Of a DNA stretch of 64,000 nucleotides, positions 39,321 to 49,881 are shown piece after piece. This stretch comes from Cryomorphaceae bacterium (GTDB lineage Bacteria; Bacteroidota; Bacteroidia; Flavobacteriales; UBA7430), in contig BOWN01000002.1 of assembly GCA_019649675.1 (NCBI GenBank), positions 175,704 to 239,703 on the forward strand. Reading direction: 5' to 3'. The notes below the pieces were generated by a model. The model made no database searches, had not been told where the DNA came from, and saw nothing but the letters and a program-made list of their open reading frames with translations. A program made the translations under genes and the position numbers. Every line of letters begins with the position of its first letter. Position 1 is the stretch's first letter.

Positions 39321-39328
39321 CAAAGTTA
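39321..39328 (-). promoter_or_regulatory. -7 promoter element (TAACTTTG) for the plug gene
   Basis: Exact TAnnTTTG match on the minus strand, 20 bases before the GTG at 39300, which supports that start. Confidence 0.45.
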
Positions 39329-39512
39329 TTTTTTTATTTTTGAAGAATTCAATAACATGAAATCAACGTTTAAACGATAAAATATTTCAAAAATAAATTT
39401 AAAATTACGACTATATTCATCATAAATATTACTATTTATTTATACTCGTTCTAAATTAAATTAGAACGCTTCTTTTAAACATATAACTATTCTTTTAGAC
39501 AAAAGAAATACA

Positions 39513-39520
39513 TATTTTTG
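39513..39520 (+). promoter_or_regulatory. -7 promoter element (TATTTTTG) for the nqr operon
   Basis: Exact TAnnTTTG match 30 bases before the first ATG of nqrA. The 39301-39550 gap otherwise holds only the divergent plug promoter and AT-rich sequence. Confidence 0.5.
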
Positions 39521-39559
39521 TATTTTAAAATTAAGATTAATTAATCTACCATGTTAGGG

Positions 39560-40907
39560 ATGTCTAAAGACATTCGCATTAAAAAAGGCGTAAATATTAA
39601 TTTAAAAGGTTCAGCTGAACGCGTTTACGCCACCATTCCTCAAGCAGAATGTTTCGTCGTTAAGCCAAGTGATTTCAAGGGATTAACCCCAAAACTAAGT
39701 GTTAAAGCGGGTGATAAAGTACAAGCAGGATCATCTCTGTTTCATGACAAAGAAAATCCATCTATTAAAATCACATCTCCGGTAAGCGGTGAAATTACAG
39801 AAATTCGAAGAGGTGAAAACGAAAAATCCTCGAAGTTGTGATTAAAGCTGATACTGAAATTTCATTCATTGAATTTCCTAAAGCAGATTTCAAAAACTTA
39901 TCACGAGATCAAATCATTACACAAATGCTTTGGGTGCTGGTTTGTGGCCTTTTGTTCGTCAACGACCTTATGCTGTTATTGCAAATCCAAATGACATGCC
40001 AAAAGCGATTTTCATATCAGCATTTGATAGTGCCCTCTAGCATGTGACAGTGACTTTGTTCTCCACGGAATGGAAAAAGAATTTCAAACCGGTTTAGATA
40101 TCGTAACAAAACTTACAGAAGGTAAAACGCATTTAAATATTGATGGAAATGCAAATTCTTCTTCCGTATTTACGAGTGCAAAAATGTTCAAATAAATAAC
40201 TTTCAGGCGTTCATCCTGCTGGAAATGTAGGTATACAAATTCACCATATTGACCCAATTAATAAAGGAGAGGTAGTTTGGTATATGTACCCACAAGATAT
40301 TATTGCAATTGGACGCTTATTTAGTGAAGGGAAATATGATGCTACGCGTTTAATCGCATTAGCCGGTTCTCAAGTTGAAAAACCTCGTTACTACAGAACC
40401 ATGCAAGGTGCTTCAATTTCTTCGATGATTAAAAACAATTTAAAAGAAGGAGATAACCGATTCATCAGTGGAAATGTTCTTACTGGTACAAAGATTTCTA
40501 AAAATGGAAACTTAGGCTTCTACCACAATGAAATCAGTGTTATTCCAGAAGGTAAAGAACAAGACTTTTTAGGTTGGTTACTACCCAGTTTAAAAAATAT
40601 AGTTTATCAAGAACGTTCTTTTCATGGCTCAACCCAAAAAGAGTATAGTATCTCAGCAAACATGAATGGTGAGGAACGTGCTTATGTTGTTACAGGTCAA
40701 TATGAAAATGTACTCCCAATGGATTTACACCCTCAACATTTAATCAAAGCAATTATGATTGGTGATATCGAATTAATGGAAAATTTAGGTATTTATGAAG
40801 TTGCTGAAGAAGACTTTGCTTTATGTGAATTTGCATGTACATCTAAAATACCTGTACAGGAAATTCTTCGTGATGGATTAGAATTGGTAAGAAAAGAATG
40901 TAGCTAA
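39560..40907 (+). CDS. nqrA: Na+-translocating NADH:quinone reductase subunit A, frameshifted
   Basis: Peripheral subunit of the sodium pump. The start at 39560 (MSKDIRIKKGVNINLKGSAERV) fits the family; an ATG three codons earlier (39551) is also in frame. Visible parts: ECFVVKPSDFKGLTPKLSVKAGDKV, ITSPVSGEITEIRRGE, then after one-base repairs GAGLWPFVRQRPYAVIANP and IFISAFDSAPLACDSDFVLHG. The intact second half covers HPAGNVGIQIHHIDPINKGEVVW to ELVRKECS. Breaks near 39828, 39930, 40035 and 40185-40205. First gene of a six-gene operon, with a promoter element upstream. Confidence 0.93.
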
Positions 40908-40917
40908 TTGTAAAAGA

Positions 40918-42087
40918 ATGAAAATATTTAAGAATATATTAAACGGCGTAAAGCCTCATTTTATTGAAGGAGGTAAACTAGAAAAGCTCTATCCTGCTTA
41001 CGATGCATTCGAGACTTTCTTGTTTGTACCTGATCACACATCTCAATCTGGAACTCATATTCATGATGCTATTGATCTTAAAAGAACTATGTTTTCTGTT
41101 ATCATAGCTCTGATTCCTTGTCTTTTATTTGGGATGTGGAATATTGGATATCAACATTTTACAGCCTTAGGTCAAATACATCCAGACTGGCTAGATGCAT
41201 TTATATATGGAGCTTGGAGAGTACTTCCAATGGTTATTGTTTCTTATGGTGTTGGTTTAGGTATTGAATTTGGATTTGCAATATCAAGAGGTCATTCAGT
41301 AAATGAAGGGTACCTTGTAACAGGGTTATTAATTCCCATGATTATGCCTGCAGACCTTCCACTTTGGATGCTAGCCACAGCAGTAGCATTTGCAGTCGTA
41401 ATTGGAAAAGAAGTCTTTGGAGGAACTGGGATGAATATACTTAACCCAGCTCTTACCGCAAGAGCTTTCTTATATTTTGCATATCCTACTGAACTTTCCG
41501 GTGATAAAGTTTGGATTTCTTTAAATGATAAAATTCCAGTTGATGGATATTCAGGTGCAACAGCACTTTCAGATGCATACAACGGATTAGTTAGTAAAAT
41601 TCCTTCTTTTTTAGAAAGTTTTATTGGAATAATTCCTGGATCAGCATCAGAAACTTCAGCTTTACTCATTCTCATTGGAGCTTCTTATCTTATAATTAGT
41701 GGAGTTGGTTCTTGGAGAATTATCATTTCAGGAATTCTTGGAGGACTTTTTATGTCATTGGTATTTAATTATTTTTCAACAAATATTGAAACTACTAACT
41801 ACTTGTTTAAAATCAATCCATTTCATCAAATTTGTTTAGGAGGCTTTTTATTCGGTGTAGTATTTATGGCAACTGATCCTGTTTCAGCTTCTCAAACAAC
41901 AATGGGAAAATGGATTTACGGATTTTTAGTGGGTCTTCTAGGAATATTAATTCGCGTAGTAAACCCTGCGTATCCGGAAGGAATAATGATGGCAATTCTA
42001 TTCATGAATGTTATGGCCCCCTTAATTGATCACTATGTTGTATCTGCTAATATCAACAGAAGAATGAAAAGATTAAAAACAACCTAA
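40918..42087 (+). CDS. nqrB: Na+-translocating NADH:quinone reductase subunit B
   Basis: Core membrane subunit with about ten helices and covalently bound FMN. The flavin-attachment site reads DGYSGATALS, with Thr215 as the acceptor. Riboflavin and pore-lining motifs GGTGMNILNPALTARAFLYFAYP and FMATDPVSASQT are present. 389 aa, intact. The flavin is attached by ApbE, encoded downstream at 45.4 kb. Confidence 0.96.
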   Translation: MKIFKNILNGVKPHFIEGGKLEKLYPAYDAFETFLFVPDHTSQSGTHIHDAIDLKRTMFSVIIALIPCLLFGMWNIGYQHFTALGQIHPDWLDAFIYGAWRVLPMVIVSYGVGLGIEFGFAISRGHSVNEGYLVTGLLIPMIMPADLPLWMLATAVAFAVVIGKEVFGGTGMNILNPALTARAFLYFAYPTELSGDKVWISLNDKIPVDGYSGATALSDAYNGLVSKIPSFLESFIGIIPGSASETSALLILIGASYLIISGVGSWRIIISGILGGLFMSLVFNYFSTNIETTNYLFKINPFHQICLGGFLFGVVFMATDPVSASQTTMGKWIYGFLVGLLGILIRVVNPAYPEGIMMAILFMNVMAPLIDHYVVSANINRRMKRLKTT

Positions 42088-42095
42088 AGCATAGA

Positions 42096-42800
42096 TATGG
42101 CAATTGATAAAAATAGTAATTCATATACCTTCGGATTCGCGTTCTAATGGTATTCGTTGTAGGTAGCCTTTTGGCGTTAGCTTCTCAAGGACTGAAGGCA
42201 AGCCAAGAGAAAAATGCTACTGATAAAAAAATGATGAGTATCCTAAGCGCTATAAACATTGATGCAACTCGAGAAAATGCTGAAGAAATGTACAACAAGT
42301 ACGTTATAGATTCTAAAATTATTTCCGGTAAAGATTTAAGCGCTAATGCTTTTGATATAGACATTAAAAAAGAATTTAGAGATAAAAATTTAAGTGTTTC
42401 AGATCGAAACTATCCACTATATATATGTGAAAAAGATGGCGATAAATACTACATTATTCCGGTAGTAGGAACTGGACTTTGGGGACCAATATGGGGGTTT
42501 GTTGCTTTAGAATCTGATTTTAAAACTATTTATGGTGCTACCTTTGATCATAAATCAGAAACCCCTGGATTAGGTGCCGAAATCAAATACGCAACTTATT
42601 CTGATCAGTACACTGGAGAAACTATATCTGATACAACAGGAACCTTTAAACCGATTATTGTAGTTAAAGATGGTTCTGGTTCAGGAATAAATTCTAGAGT
42701 TGACGGCATAACCGGTGGCACAATTACTTCAAAAGGAGTTGAAGAAATGACAACTCGAACTTTAGAAGTCTATGCAAACTACTTTAAATCGATAAATTAA
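42096..42800 (+). CDS. nqrC: Na+-translocating NADH:quinone reductase subunit C, frameshifted near the start
   Basis: The second flavinylated subunit, with one N-terminal membrane helix and a periplasmic FMN domain. The ATG at 42096 starts MAIDKNSNSYTFGFA. One base missing near 42140 breaks the helix; repair gives VLMVFVVGSLLALASQGLKA. The C-terminal flavin site reads DGITGGTITSKGV, where the threonine of GGTITS takes the place of the SGAT threonine in the common motif. The FMN domain (GTGLWGPIWGFVALESD, ETPGLGAEI) is intact. Confidence 0.93.
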
Positions 42801-42806
42801 AGAGTC

Positions 42807-43454
42807 ATGGCAGAAAAAAAAGAAGCACTTTTTTCGAAGAAAAATCGTAAATTATTATCTGATCCTCTAGATAGTGCAAATCCAATTTCAGTTCAAGTAC
42901 TAGGAATCTGTTCTGCATTGGCAATTACAGTGCAAATTGAGCAAGCATTTGTAATGTCATTATCGGTTTTAGCTGTAATGATATTTGGAAACATAATAGT
43001 ATCAATATTACGAAATTTAATCCCTTCAAGAATTCGAATAATTGTTCAACTAGTTGTGGTTGCTGCATTGGTAATTCTTGTAGACGAAGTTCTAAAAGCC
43101 TTCTTACCAGATGTTTCTGAAAAATTATCTGTTTTCGTTGGTTTGATTATATCAAACTGTATTATAATGGGACGTTTAGAAGCATTTGCGCTTGGAAATA
43201 AAATTTGGCCATCATTTTTAGATGCTATTGGTAACGCAATGGGATATGCTTGGATTTTAATTGTTGTTGCATTTTTCAGAGAACTTTTAGGTTCTGGAAA
43301 GATTTGGGGTATGCAAATTATTCCAGACTCCTTTTATGAAATGGGTTACATGAACAATAATATTATGATTCTACCCCCAATGGCATTAATTACCGTTGCC
43401 TTAATCATATGGATTCAACGAAACAGAAATAAAGAACTAATTGAAGAAAATTAA
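42807..43454 (+). CDS. nqrD: Na+-translocating NADH:quinone reductase subunit D
   Basis: 215-residue membrane protein with six helices, paired with NqrE around an Fe-S centre. Motifs [37 protein letters not shown] (with the conserved Cys) and [23 protein letters not shown]. Intact; starts 6 bases after nqrC. Confidence 0.96.
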   Translation: MAEKKEALFSKKNRKLLSDPLDSANPISVQVLGICSALAITVQIEQAFVMSLSVLAVMIFGNIIVSILRNLIPSRIRIIVQLVVVAALVILVDEVLKAFLPDVSEKLSVFVGLIISNCIIMGRLEAFALGNKIWPSFLDAIGNAMGYAWILIVVAFFRELLGSGKIWGMQIIPDSFYEMGYMNNNIMILPPMALITVALIIWIQRNRNKELIEEN

Positions 43455-43458
43455 GAAA

Positions 43459-44058
43459 ATGGAAGATTTGGTAAACATATTCGTTAAATCTGTCTTCATA
43501 GACAATATGATCTTTGCATATTTCTTGGGGATGTGTTCTTATTTAGCTGTTTCTAAAACAGTAAAAACTGCAGTCGGTTTAGGTGCTGCTGTAATTTTCG
43601 TTTTAAGCATTACTGTTCCAATAAACTACCTTCTAGAAAATTACGTTCTAAAATCTGGTGCTTTAGTAGAAAACGTAGACCTATCATTTTTAAGTTTTAT
43701 CATGTTCATTGCAGTAATTGCTTCTATGGTTCAGTTAGTTGAAATGATTGTAGAAAAGGTTTCTCCCGCACTCTATGGGGCACTAGGTATTTTCCTACCA
43801 TTGATTGCAGTAAACTGTTCTATTTTAGGAGGTGCTTTATTTATGCAAGAAAGACAGTACTCAACAATTACTGAAGCTACTGTTTTTGCCTTAGGTTCAG
43901 GTGTTGGATGGTTTTTAGCTATTGTAGCTATTGCTGCAATTCGCGAAAAAATTCGTTATTCAAATGTACCAGCGCCACTCAGAGGTTTGGGTATTACATT
44001 CATCATTACTGGTTTGATGGGTATCGCCTTTATGAGTTTTATGGGTATTCAATTATAA
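43459..44058 (+). CDS. nqrE: Na+-translocating NADH:quinone reductase subunit E
   Basis: Membrane partner of NqrD. The ATG at 43459, five bases past the nqrD stop, gives [33 protein letters not shown] with the conserved cysteine. The second motif is [20 protein letters not shown]. An in-frame TTG at 43441 overlaps nqrD and is less likely. 199 aa, six helices, intact. Confidence 0.96.
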   Translation: MEDLVNIFVKSVFIDNMIFAYFLGMCSYLAVSKTVKTAVGLGAAVIFVLSITVPINYLLENYVLKSGALVENVDLSFLSFIMFIAVIASMVQLVEMIVEKVSPALYGALGIFLPLIAVNCSILGGALFMQERQYSTITEATVFALGSGVGWFLAIVAIAAIREKIRYSNVPAPLRGLGITFIITGLMGIAFMSFMGIQL

Positions 44059-44078
44059 TTCTGAAAAGACAAAATTAA

Positions 44079-45374
44079 ATGGGTATTACACTTTTAACAA
44101 CAATAATCGTATTTCTAACCGTTGTGTTATCATTGGTCGGTATACTTTTATTTGCCAAAGCGAAACTGTCTCCAGGAGGAAAAGTAAAGCTTGTTATTAA
44201 TGGTCAAAAAGAAGTTGAAGTTGATGCAGGTTCAACGATATTATCAACTTTAGGTAACAACCAAATATTCTTGCCTTCAGCATGTGGTGGTGGTGGGACT
44301 TGTGCCATGTGTAAATGTCAGGTTACTGAGGGAGGTGGAGAAATTCTTCCTACTGAAAAACCATATTTTTCACGTAAAGAAATTGCAGATGACTGGCGAC
44401 TAGGCTGTCAAGTTAAAATCAAAAATGATATGAACATTGAAATTCCTGAGGAAATCTTTGGAATTAAAAAATGGGAATGCGAAGTCATCTCTAACTACAA
44501 CGTTGCATCATTTATTAAAGCTTTTATTGTAAAATTACCTGAAGGTGAAATTTTAGACTTCGAAGCGGGTGGATACATTCAAATTGACGTACCTGAGTGT
44601 GAGGTTGATTTTAAAGATATTGATATTCGTCCTGAGCCTAACGATCCTGCGGGACCAGATAAGTTTAAAAGTGAATGGGATAAATTTGGTTTATGGCCAT
44701 TAAAGATGAAAAATGATGAGGAGTGTTTTCGCGCTTACTCCATGGCTAATCACCCAGCCGAAGGAAATATTGTTATGTTAACCATTCGTATTGCTACACC
44801 ACCTTGGGATAGGGCAACAAATGGTTGGATGGATGTAAATCCTGGTATTTGTTCATCTTATGTATTCTCTCGTAAAATAGGTGATAAAGTTACCATTTCA
44901 GGTCCTTATGGTGAATTCTTTATCAAAGATACTGATGCTGAAATGGTTTACATAGGTGGTGGAGCTGGTATGGCACCTATGCGTTCGCACTTATTCCACC
45001 TATTCCACACTTTAAAAACAGATCGTAAAGTAACATATTACTATGGTGGTCGATCTAAACGAGAGTTGTTCTACGAAGATGATTTCAGACAAATTGAAAA
45101 AGAATTCCCAAATTTCAAGTTTCACTTAGTACTTTCGGAACCAGCACCTGAAGACAACTGGAAAGAGAAAAAAAGTTTAGAAGATGAAGGAGATGGGTTC
45201 TTAGGATTCGTTCACAATGCCGTAATTGAGCATCACCTAAAACCACATGAAGCTCCTGAAGATATTGAGTTCTACTTCTGTGGTCCACCATTAATGAACC
45301 AAGCAGTTCTCAAAATGTGTGATGATTGGGGGGTACCTGAAGAAAATGTTGCCTTTGATGATTTTGGAGGCTAA
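44079..45374 (+). CDS. nqrF: Na+-translocating NADH:quinone reductase subunit F
   Basis: The NADH-oxidising entry subunit. An N-terminal membrane helix (about 3-25) leads to a 2Fe-2S ferredoxin domain with [12 protein letters not shown] plus a fourth cysteine in RLGCQVK. An FAD-binding domain follows ([21 protein letters not shown]) and a NADH-binding domain with [16 protein letters not shown] and [15 protein letters not shown]. 431 aa, intact. Last gene of the nqr run, followed by a terminator. Confidence 0.97.
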   Translation: MGITLLTTIIVFLTVVLSLVGILLFAKAKLSPGGKVKLVINGQKEVEVDAGSTILSTLGNNQIFLPSACGGGGTCAMCKCQVTEGGGEILPTEKPYFSRKEIADDWRLGCQVKIKNDMNIEIPEEIFGIKKWECEVISNYNVASFIKAFIVKLPEGEILDFEAGGYIQIDVPECEVDFKDIDIRPEPNDPAGPDKFKSEWDKFGLWPLKMKNDEECFRAYSMANHPAEGNIVMLTIRIATPPWDRATNGWMDVNPGICSSYVFSRKIGDKVTISGPYGEFFIKDTDAEMVYIGGGAGMAPMRSHLFHLFHTLKTDRKVTYYYGGRSKRELFYEDDFRQIEKEFPNFKFHLVLSEPAPEDNWKEKKSLEDEGDGFLGFVHNAVIEHHLKPHEAPEDIEFYFCGPPLMNQAVLKMCDDWGVPEENVAFDDFGG

Positions 45375-45390
45375 TCATATTAAAATATTA

Positions 45391-45418
45391 AAGACTCGCT
45401 TTATAGTGAGTCTTTTTT
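45391..45418 (+). terminator. Intrinsic terminator after nqrF
   Basis: A 7-base stem (AAGACTC with GAGTCTT) around a 10-base loop, followed by a T run. It separates the nqr genes from apbE. Confidence 0.8.
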
Positions 45419-45439
45419 ATTTAAAATGAAAGATTAATG

Positions 45440-46444
45440 ATGAAATATGTATTTATTATTTCTGCACTACTTATATCCTGTGTAGATTCAAATCCGAAAA
45501 AAAAAATTGTAACTAATTTCGGAAACACTCAAGGAACAACTTACTCTATTAAGTATATAAGTTCTCATGGAATAAATTACCAAAATGACATTGATAGTAT
45601 CTTAAGAGCTGTAGACCTTTCGCTATCTACATATATAAATGAATCTATTATCAGTAAAATAAATAGAAATGAAAGTGTAAAAATCGATTCAATGTTTACC
45701 AGAGTATTTGAAATGGCGTTAAAAATAGCAACTGAGACCAATGGTTCATTTGACCCAACTATTGCTCCATTAGTTAACTTCTGGGGCTTTGGTTATGAAG
45801 AAATCTCTAATAAAAATCAAAAAAAAATAGTCAATTTAATGCAATCTGTGGGTTATAAAAAAATCAGTATAAAAGATGGTCATATTATTAAAGAACATCC
45901 AAATACTCAAATAGATTTTAATGCCATTGCACAAGGTTTCACGGTAGATTTAGTTGGAGAACATTTACAACAACTTGGCATCACAAACTACATGATAGAA
46001 ATTGGGGGTGAACTCAAATGCAGTGGACTTAATGCAGATAATAAACCTTGGCGCATTGGTATAGACAAACCTTCAGAAGAAATTCAAAAAGAACGTTATC
46101 AAGCCATAATAGAAGTTTCAAATAAAGCCATAGCAAGCTCTGGAAACTATCGCCACTATAAAGTAGACGAAAAAACAGGAATGAAATATGCACATACCAT
46201 AAACCCTAAAACTGGAGTACCATTACAAACAAATTTATTAGGAGTTACTGTCTTGACTGAATCTTGTATGGAAGCAGACGCACTAGCAACTGCTTTTATG
46301 GTAATGGGTATAGAAACTAGTAAACAATATTTAAATAAGCATCCAGAAATAGATGCACTTTTCATATACTCAAATTCTAAAGGAGAATGGCTACAATACC
46401 AAACCGAAGGTTTTGAAAACGTATCTGTATATCAAAGTATGTAA
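45440..46444 (+). CDS. apbE: FAD:protein FMN transferase (lipoprotein)
   Basis: ApbE transfers FMN from FAD to threonines in NqrB and NqrC, and its position right behind nqrF supports that role. Lipoprotein signal with lipobox LISC near residue 14. Family motifs: STYINESIISKIN, FDPTIAPLVNFWGFG, IDFNAIAQGFTVDLVGEHL, IEIGGELKCSGLN, ASSGNYRHY and HTINPKTGVPL. A second ATG one codon earlier (45437) is also possible. 334 aa, intact. Likely located in the periplasm, attached to the membrane. Confidence 0.94.
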   Translation: MKYVFIISALLISCVDSNPKKKIVTNFGNTQGTTYSIKYISSHGINYQNDIDSILRAVDLSLSTYINESIISKINRNESVKIDSMFTRVFEMALKIATETNGSFDPTIAPLVNFWGFGYEEISNKNQKKIVNLMQSVGYKKISIKDGHIIKEHPNTQIDFNAIAQGFTVDLVGEHLQQLGITNYMIEIGGELKCSGLNADNKPWRIGIDKPSEEIQKERYQAIIEVSNKAIASSGNYRHYKVDEKTGMKYAHTINPKTGVPLQTNLLGVTVLTESCMEADALATAFMVMGIETSKQYLNKHPEIDALFIYSNSKGEWLQYQTEGFENVSVYQSM

Positions 46445-46476
46445 AAAAGATTTTAAAATTCGTCAATAACAAACAA

Positions 46477-47074
46477 ATGAAAATCGTATTTGCGACCAAC
46501 AACCCCAACAAGTTAAAAGAAATTCAATCTTTAATACCTAAAGAAATTGAAATTATAAGTCTAAAAGAAATTGGCTGCACCGAAGACATCCCAGAAACAG
46601 GAGACTCACTCGAAGCAAATGCTTTTCAGAAAGCACATTACATAAAAGAAAATTATAATTACGATTGTTTTGCTGATGATACTGGTCTTGAAATTTATGA
46701 ATTAGATGGTGCCCCAGGTGTTTATTCTGCACGTTACGCAGGACCCGATAAAAATGCAGATGCAAATATGACTAAGATTCTAAATGAACTTAAGGGTAAG
46801 AAAAAAAGGAAGGCCAAATTTAGAACCGCTATAGCTTTAACTCAAAAGGGTGAAGAACACCTATTCGAAGGAAAAGTTGAAGTGGTACATAAGTAAAGAC
46901 AAACAAGGTAATGAAGGTTTTGGCTACGACCCTATCTTTATTCCAGAAAACGACATACGTAGCTTTGCACAAATGTCTATGCAAGAAAAAGGAGCTATCA
47001 GCCACAGAGGAAGAGCGGTAAAAAAGTTGGTGGCGTATCTTAACAATTTATCTAAACCTAACTCAAAGCAATAA
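46477..47074 (+). CDS. rdgB: XTP/dITP diphosphatase (RdgB/HAM1), frameshifted
   Basis: Removes non-canonical purine nucleotides (XTP, dITP) from the pool. [17 protein letters not shown] at the start, [30 protein letters not shown] and [12 protein letters not shown] are typical. The frame breaks near 46880-46896 after GKVEG; repair restores [45 protein letters not shown] and the stop at 47074. 199 aa, normal length. Confidence 0.92.
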
Positions 47075-47124
47075 ATTGTTAATATCTTAAAGCTTTAAAA
47101 AAGGTGAAATTTGAAAACATCTTT

Positions 47125-47132
47125 TATATTTG
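47125..47132 (+). promoter_or_regulatory. -7 promoter element (TATATTTG) for dnaX
   Basis: Exact TAnnTTTG match 27 bases before the dnaX ATG. Confidence 0.45.
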
Positions 47133-47159
47133 AAATGCTTGTAAGATCTAGAAACATCT

Positions 47160-48932
47160 ATGGGAAATTTCATTGTATCGGCACGTAAATACAGACCACA
47201 AACCTTCGACACGGTTGTTGGACAGCAGTCTATTACCAATACGCTGAAAAATGCTATAGTAAATAAGCATTTGGCGCAAGCTTTTTTTGTTTTGTGGCCC
47301 TCGCGGGGTAGGCAAAACCACTTGTGCGCGTATTCTTGCTAAAACGATCAATTGCTTAAATCTTAAAATCGAAACTGAAGCCTGTAACGAATGTGAATCT
47401 TGTACTTCGTTTAACGAGCATAATTCATTTAACATTCATGAACTGGATGCAGCCTCTAACAATTCTGTAGAAGATATCCGTAATTTAGTAGAACAAGTAC
47501 GTATTCCACCTCAAGTTGGCGATCGTAAAATATACATTATTGATGAGGTACACATGTTATCTCAGGCTGCTTTTAATGCTTTCTTAAAAACATTAGAAGA
47601 ACCCCCTGCACACGCTATTTTCATTTTAGCAACAACAGAAAAGCACAAAATAATTCCTACCATTCTTTCCCGTTGTCAAATTTTTGACTTCAAAAGAATT
47701 CAAGGTGGAAGATGTCGCTTCTCATTTGGCTAAGATCTGTGAGAACGAAAATATCGAATTTGAAACTGATGCACTTCACATCATCGGTCAGAAAGCAGAT
47801 GGTGCACTACGAGATGGACTTTCTATATTCGATAGGATGATAAGTTTTAATAAGTCTAAAATTACTTATAAAGACACCATAGAAAACTTAAACATTCTAG
47901 ATTACGATTACTATTTTACGGCAGTGGATCAAGCTTTAAAACAAGACATCCCTTCTTCCTTGGTTACCTTTAATGAAATTCTTCAAAAAGGCTTTGACGG
48001 ACACAATTTTATCAACGGATTAGCGGAACACCTACGTAATGTATTAGTATGTAAAAATCCACAAACTGTTGAACTTTAGAAGTTGGTGATACATTAAAAC
48101 AAAATATGTAGAACAATCTCAAAATTGCGATCAGGACTTCATCTTAGCAGCCCTAGAGATTTGTAACGAATGTGATGTACAATACAAGTCGAGCAGAAAC
48201 CAAAGACTACTTGTTGAACTTGGTTTAATGCAAATTTGTTCACTTTCTTCTGAAGAAGGACTAAAAAAAAAACGCTGTAAGTCATTCATCTTAACGCATA
48301 AGGCTTTTAATACATCAATAAACAAAATCGATAATACTATTGAAACGCCAACTATAAAAGCGCAAATCAATAAATCACATACGCAAATACCAAAAGTCGC
48401 CAAGACACCAAAAGTTCAAAAAGCCATTCTAAAAAAGGCAAATCCTGCCATTATAAATAAAATTAAAAAAGGCAGTTTAAGCGGCTTGTCTATTAACCAA
48501 TTTTTGAACACAAAAGAAGAAGAAAAAGAAAATGAAGAAATCACAGCAGCTACTGGAGAATCAAGATCTGAATTTGATAAAGAGCAGCTTAATTCTTTAT
48601 GGTTAGAATACGCAAAAACGATTGAAAAAAAAGGTAAAATCTCTCTTTTCCGTCTCTTCTCAGAGCAATTTCCAAAAATTGATGATAATTTCTTATTGCA
48701 CTTTCCTGTAGAAAGTCAAGCTTTAGCAGAAGATCTCCAAACAGAAAAGCCTGAGCTACTTACTTTTCTTAGAAAGTCATTAAACAATTACGGTATAAAT
48801 ATTGACTTCCCAGTAATTGCAGTAGAAGAAAGTAAAATGCTTTATACACCCCAAGACAAGCTTAAACACATGCTAGAAAAACACCCCAAGTTAATGTATA
48901 TGAAAAAACACTTAGATTTGGATTTAAATTGA
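47160..48932 (+). CDS. dnaX: DNA polymerase III subunit gamma/tau, frameshifted
   Basis: Clamp-loader ATPase. Visible in order: [20 protein letters not shown]; Walker [10 protein letters not shown]; zinc-binding cysteines ending [23 protein letters not shown]; Walker [39 protein letters not shown]; the domain III collar; and a tau-like C-terminal region. Breaks: an extra T in the T7 run near 47282-47288, an extra base near 47702-47706, and missing bases near 48075 and 48112. An A10 run at 48263-48272 (frame kept) lies at the border of the collar domain and the tau-specific part. Essential gene, so the breaks are probably errors. Confidence 0.93.
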
Positions 48933-48949
48933 ATTTAGATTATTAGTAA

Positions 48950-49225
48950 CTATTTAATTCTTAAATATTTATTATCTACATAAAAAGTTCCAAAAGGCAT
49001 TACCGAACCTAATAATACTATAGTAAGTGTCTTCATACTCCAATTCTGTTCCTGCTTAAAGTAAAAAGTGAAACCTAGATAAGCTACAAATAAGATTCCA
49101 TGAGGCATTCCTAACAATTTGACGTATGTTGTATCTCCTAAAGAATACTTTATAGGAACTGCTACAAATAGTAATAAAATGTATGATAATCCTTCAAGCA
49201 GCGCAATAATTCTAAATAATTTCAT
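48950..49225 (-). CDS. DUF3817 small membrane protein
   Basis: 91 residues with three membrane helices. FRIIALLEGLSYILLLFVAVPIKY, the LLGMPHGILFVAYLG motif with the conserved histidine, and a final hydrophobic segment match the DUF3817 family. Its function is unknown. Intact. It lies downstream of the LPP20-like lipoprotein gene and that gene's terminator. Confidence 0.8.
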   Translation of the reverse strand: MKLFRIIALLEGLSYILLLFVAVPIKYSLGDTTYVKLLGMPHGILFVAYLGFTFYFKQEQNWSMKTLTIVLLGSVMPFGTFYVDNKYLRIK

Positions 49226-49281
49226 CTCATTTATTTTGACATAAAACTAGTGTAAAAACACAAATAAAATACTGTAAAAAT

Positions 49282-49308
49282 AAAAAAGAGGCTTTCGCCT
49301 CTTTTTTT
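49282..49308 (-). terminator. Intrinsic terminator after the LPP20-like lipoprotein gene
   Basis: GAGGC/GCCTC stem extended by A6/T6 pairs; on the minus strand it ends in a T run. It sits 4 bases after the stop at 49312 and may work on both strands. Confidence 0.75.
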
Positions 49309-49311
49309 ATT

Positions 49312-49872
49312 TTAATTCAATTTACCCATTTCTTTTTCGAAGGTATCTTTAAACTTCTCGTAATCGTAATCAATCATCAAAAGATCATCCTTCATCATAC
49401 GTTCATGAAACTTATCAACCAGCTTCTGCGCTGACAATTCAATTGCAATATAAGTTTTAAACTTTCCTTTAGTTGTTTTGGTCAACTTCTCACAAATGGT
49501 TTTAATACCCACAAGCTCTTCCTTAATTATCTCGCGATTGAGACCTTCAAAACGCTCTTCCACTTGTTCTAAATTATTTAATTCCGATGATTTTACATAA
49601 TTATCAACCACTGATTCTACCAAAATTTTCACAGAAGCAGCTAAATCTGCTCTGGCATTACTCAAAGCTTTCTTTTTAGATACAACCTGATCTAAACTTT
49701 CACCGATACTGTTAGCTCTGAAATACTTTTTGTTGGTAAAAAAGTCAGATCCTGAACAAGGAATAACAACTTCTACTTCGGTTTCCGGAATGGGCTGATT
49801 TGCAGTTTTCTTAGAACCACTACAAGCAAATAATAAAGGTATAATACCCAGTGCTAAAATGTACTTTTTCAT
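49312..49872 (-). CDS. LPP20-family lipoprotein
   Basis: 186 aa. Lipoprotein signal (LLFACSGSKK, Cys at about residue 17) very like the SCSGTKK sequences of the two lipoproteins at 27-30 kb. The body has the helical LPP20 pattern: RANSIGESLDQVVSKKKALSNARADLAASVKILVES, then a lysine-rich strand pair KFKTYIAIELSAQ. The likely partner genes are 20 kb away, which is unusual, since these families commonly sit together. It lies 9 bases after the peroxidase gene on the same strand. Function unknown. Confidence 0.72.
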   Translation of the reverse strand: MKKYILALGIIPLLFACSGSKKTANQPIPETEVEVVIPCSGSDFFTNKKYFRANSIGESLDQVVSKKKALSNARADLAASVKILVESVVDNYVKSSELNNLEQVEERFEGLNREIIKEELVGIKTICEKLTKTTKGKFKTYIAIELSAQKLVDKFHERMMKDDLLMIDYDYEKFKDTFEKEMGKLN

Positions 49873-49881
49873 ATAATTTAT

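Noticed and set aside
39358..39381. Eight-codon reading frame (MKSTFKR) behind a TATTTTTG element
   Set aside because: Too short and without family or conservation evidence; it lies in the leader region between the plug gene and nqrA.
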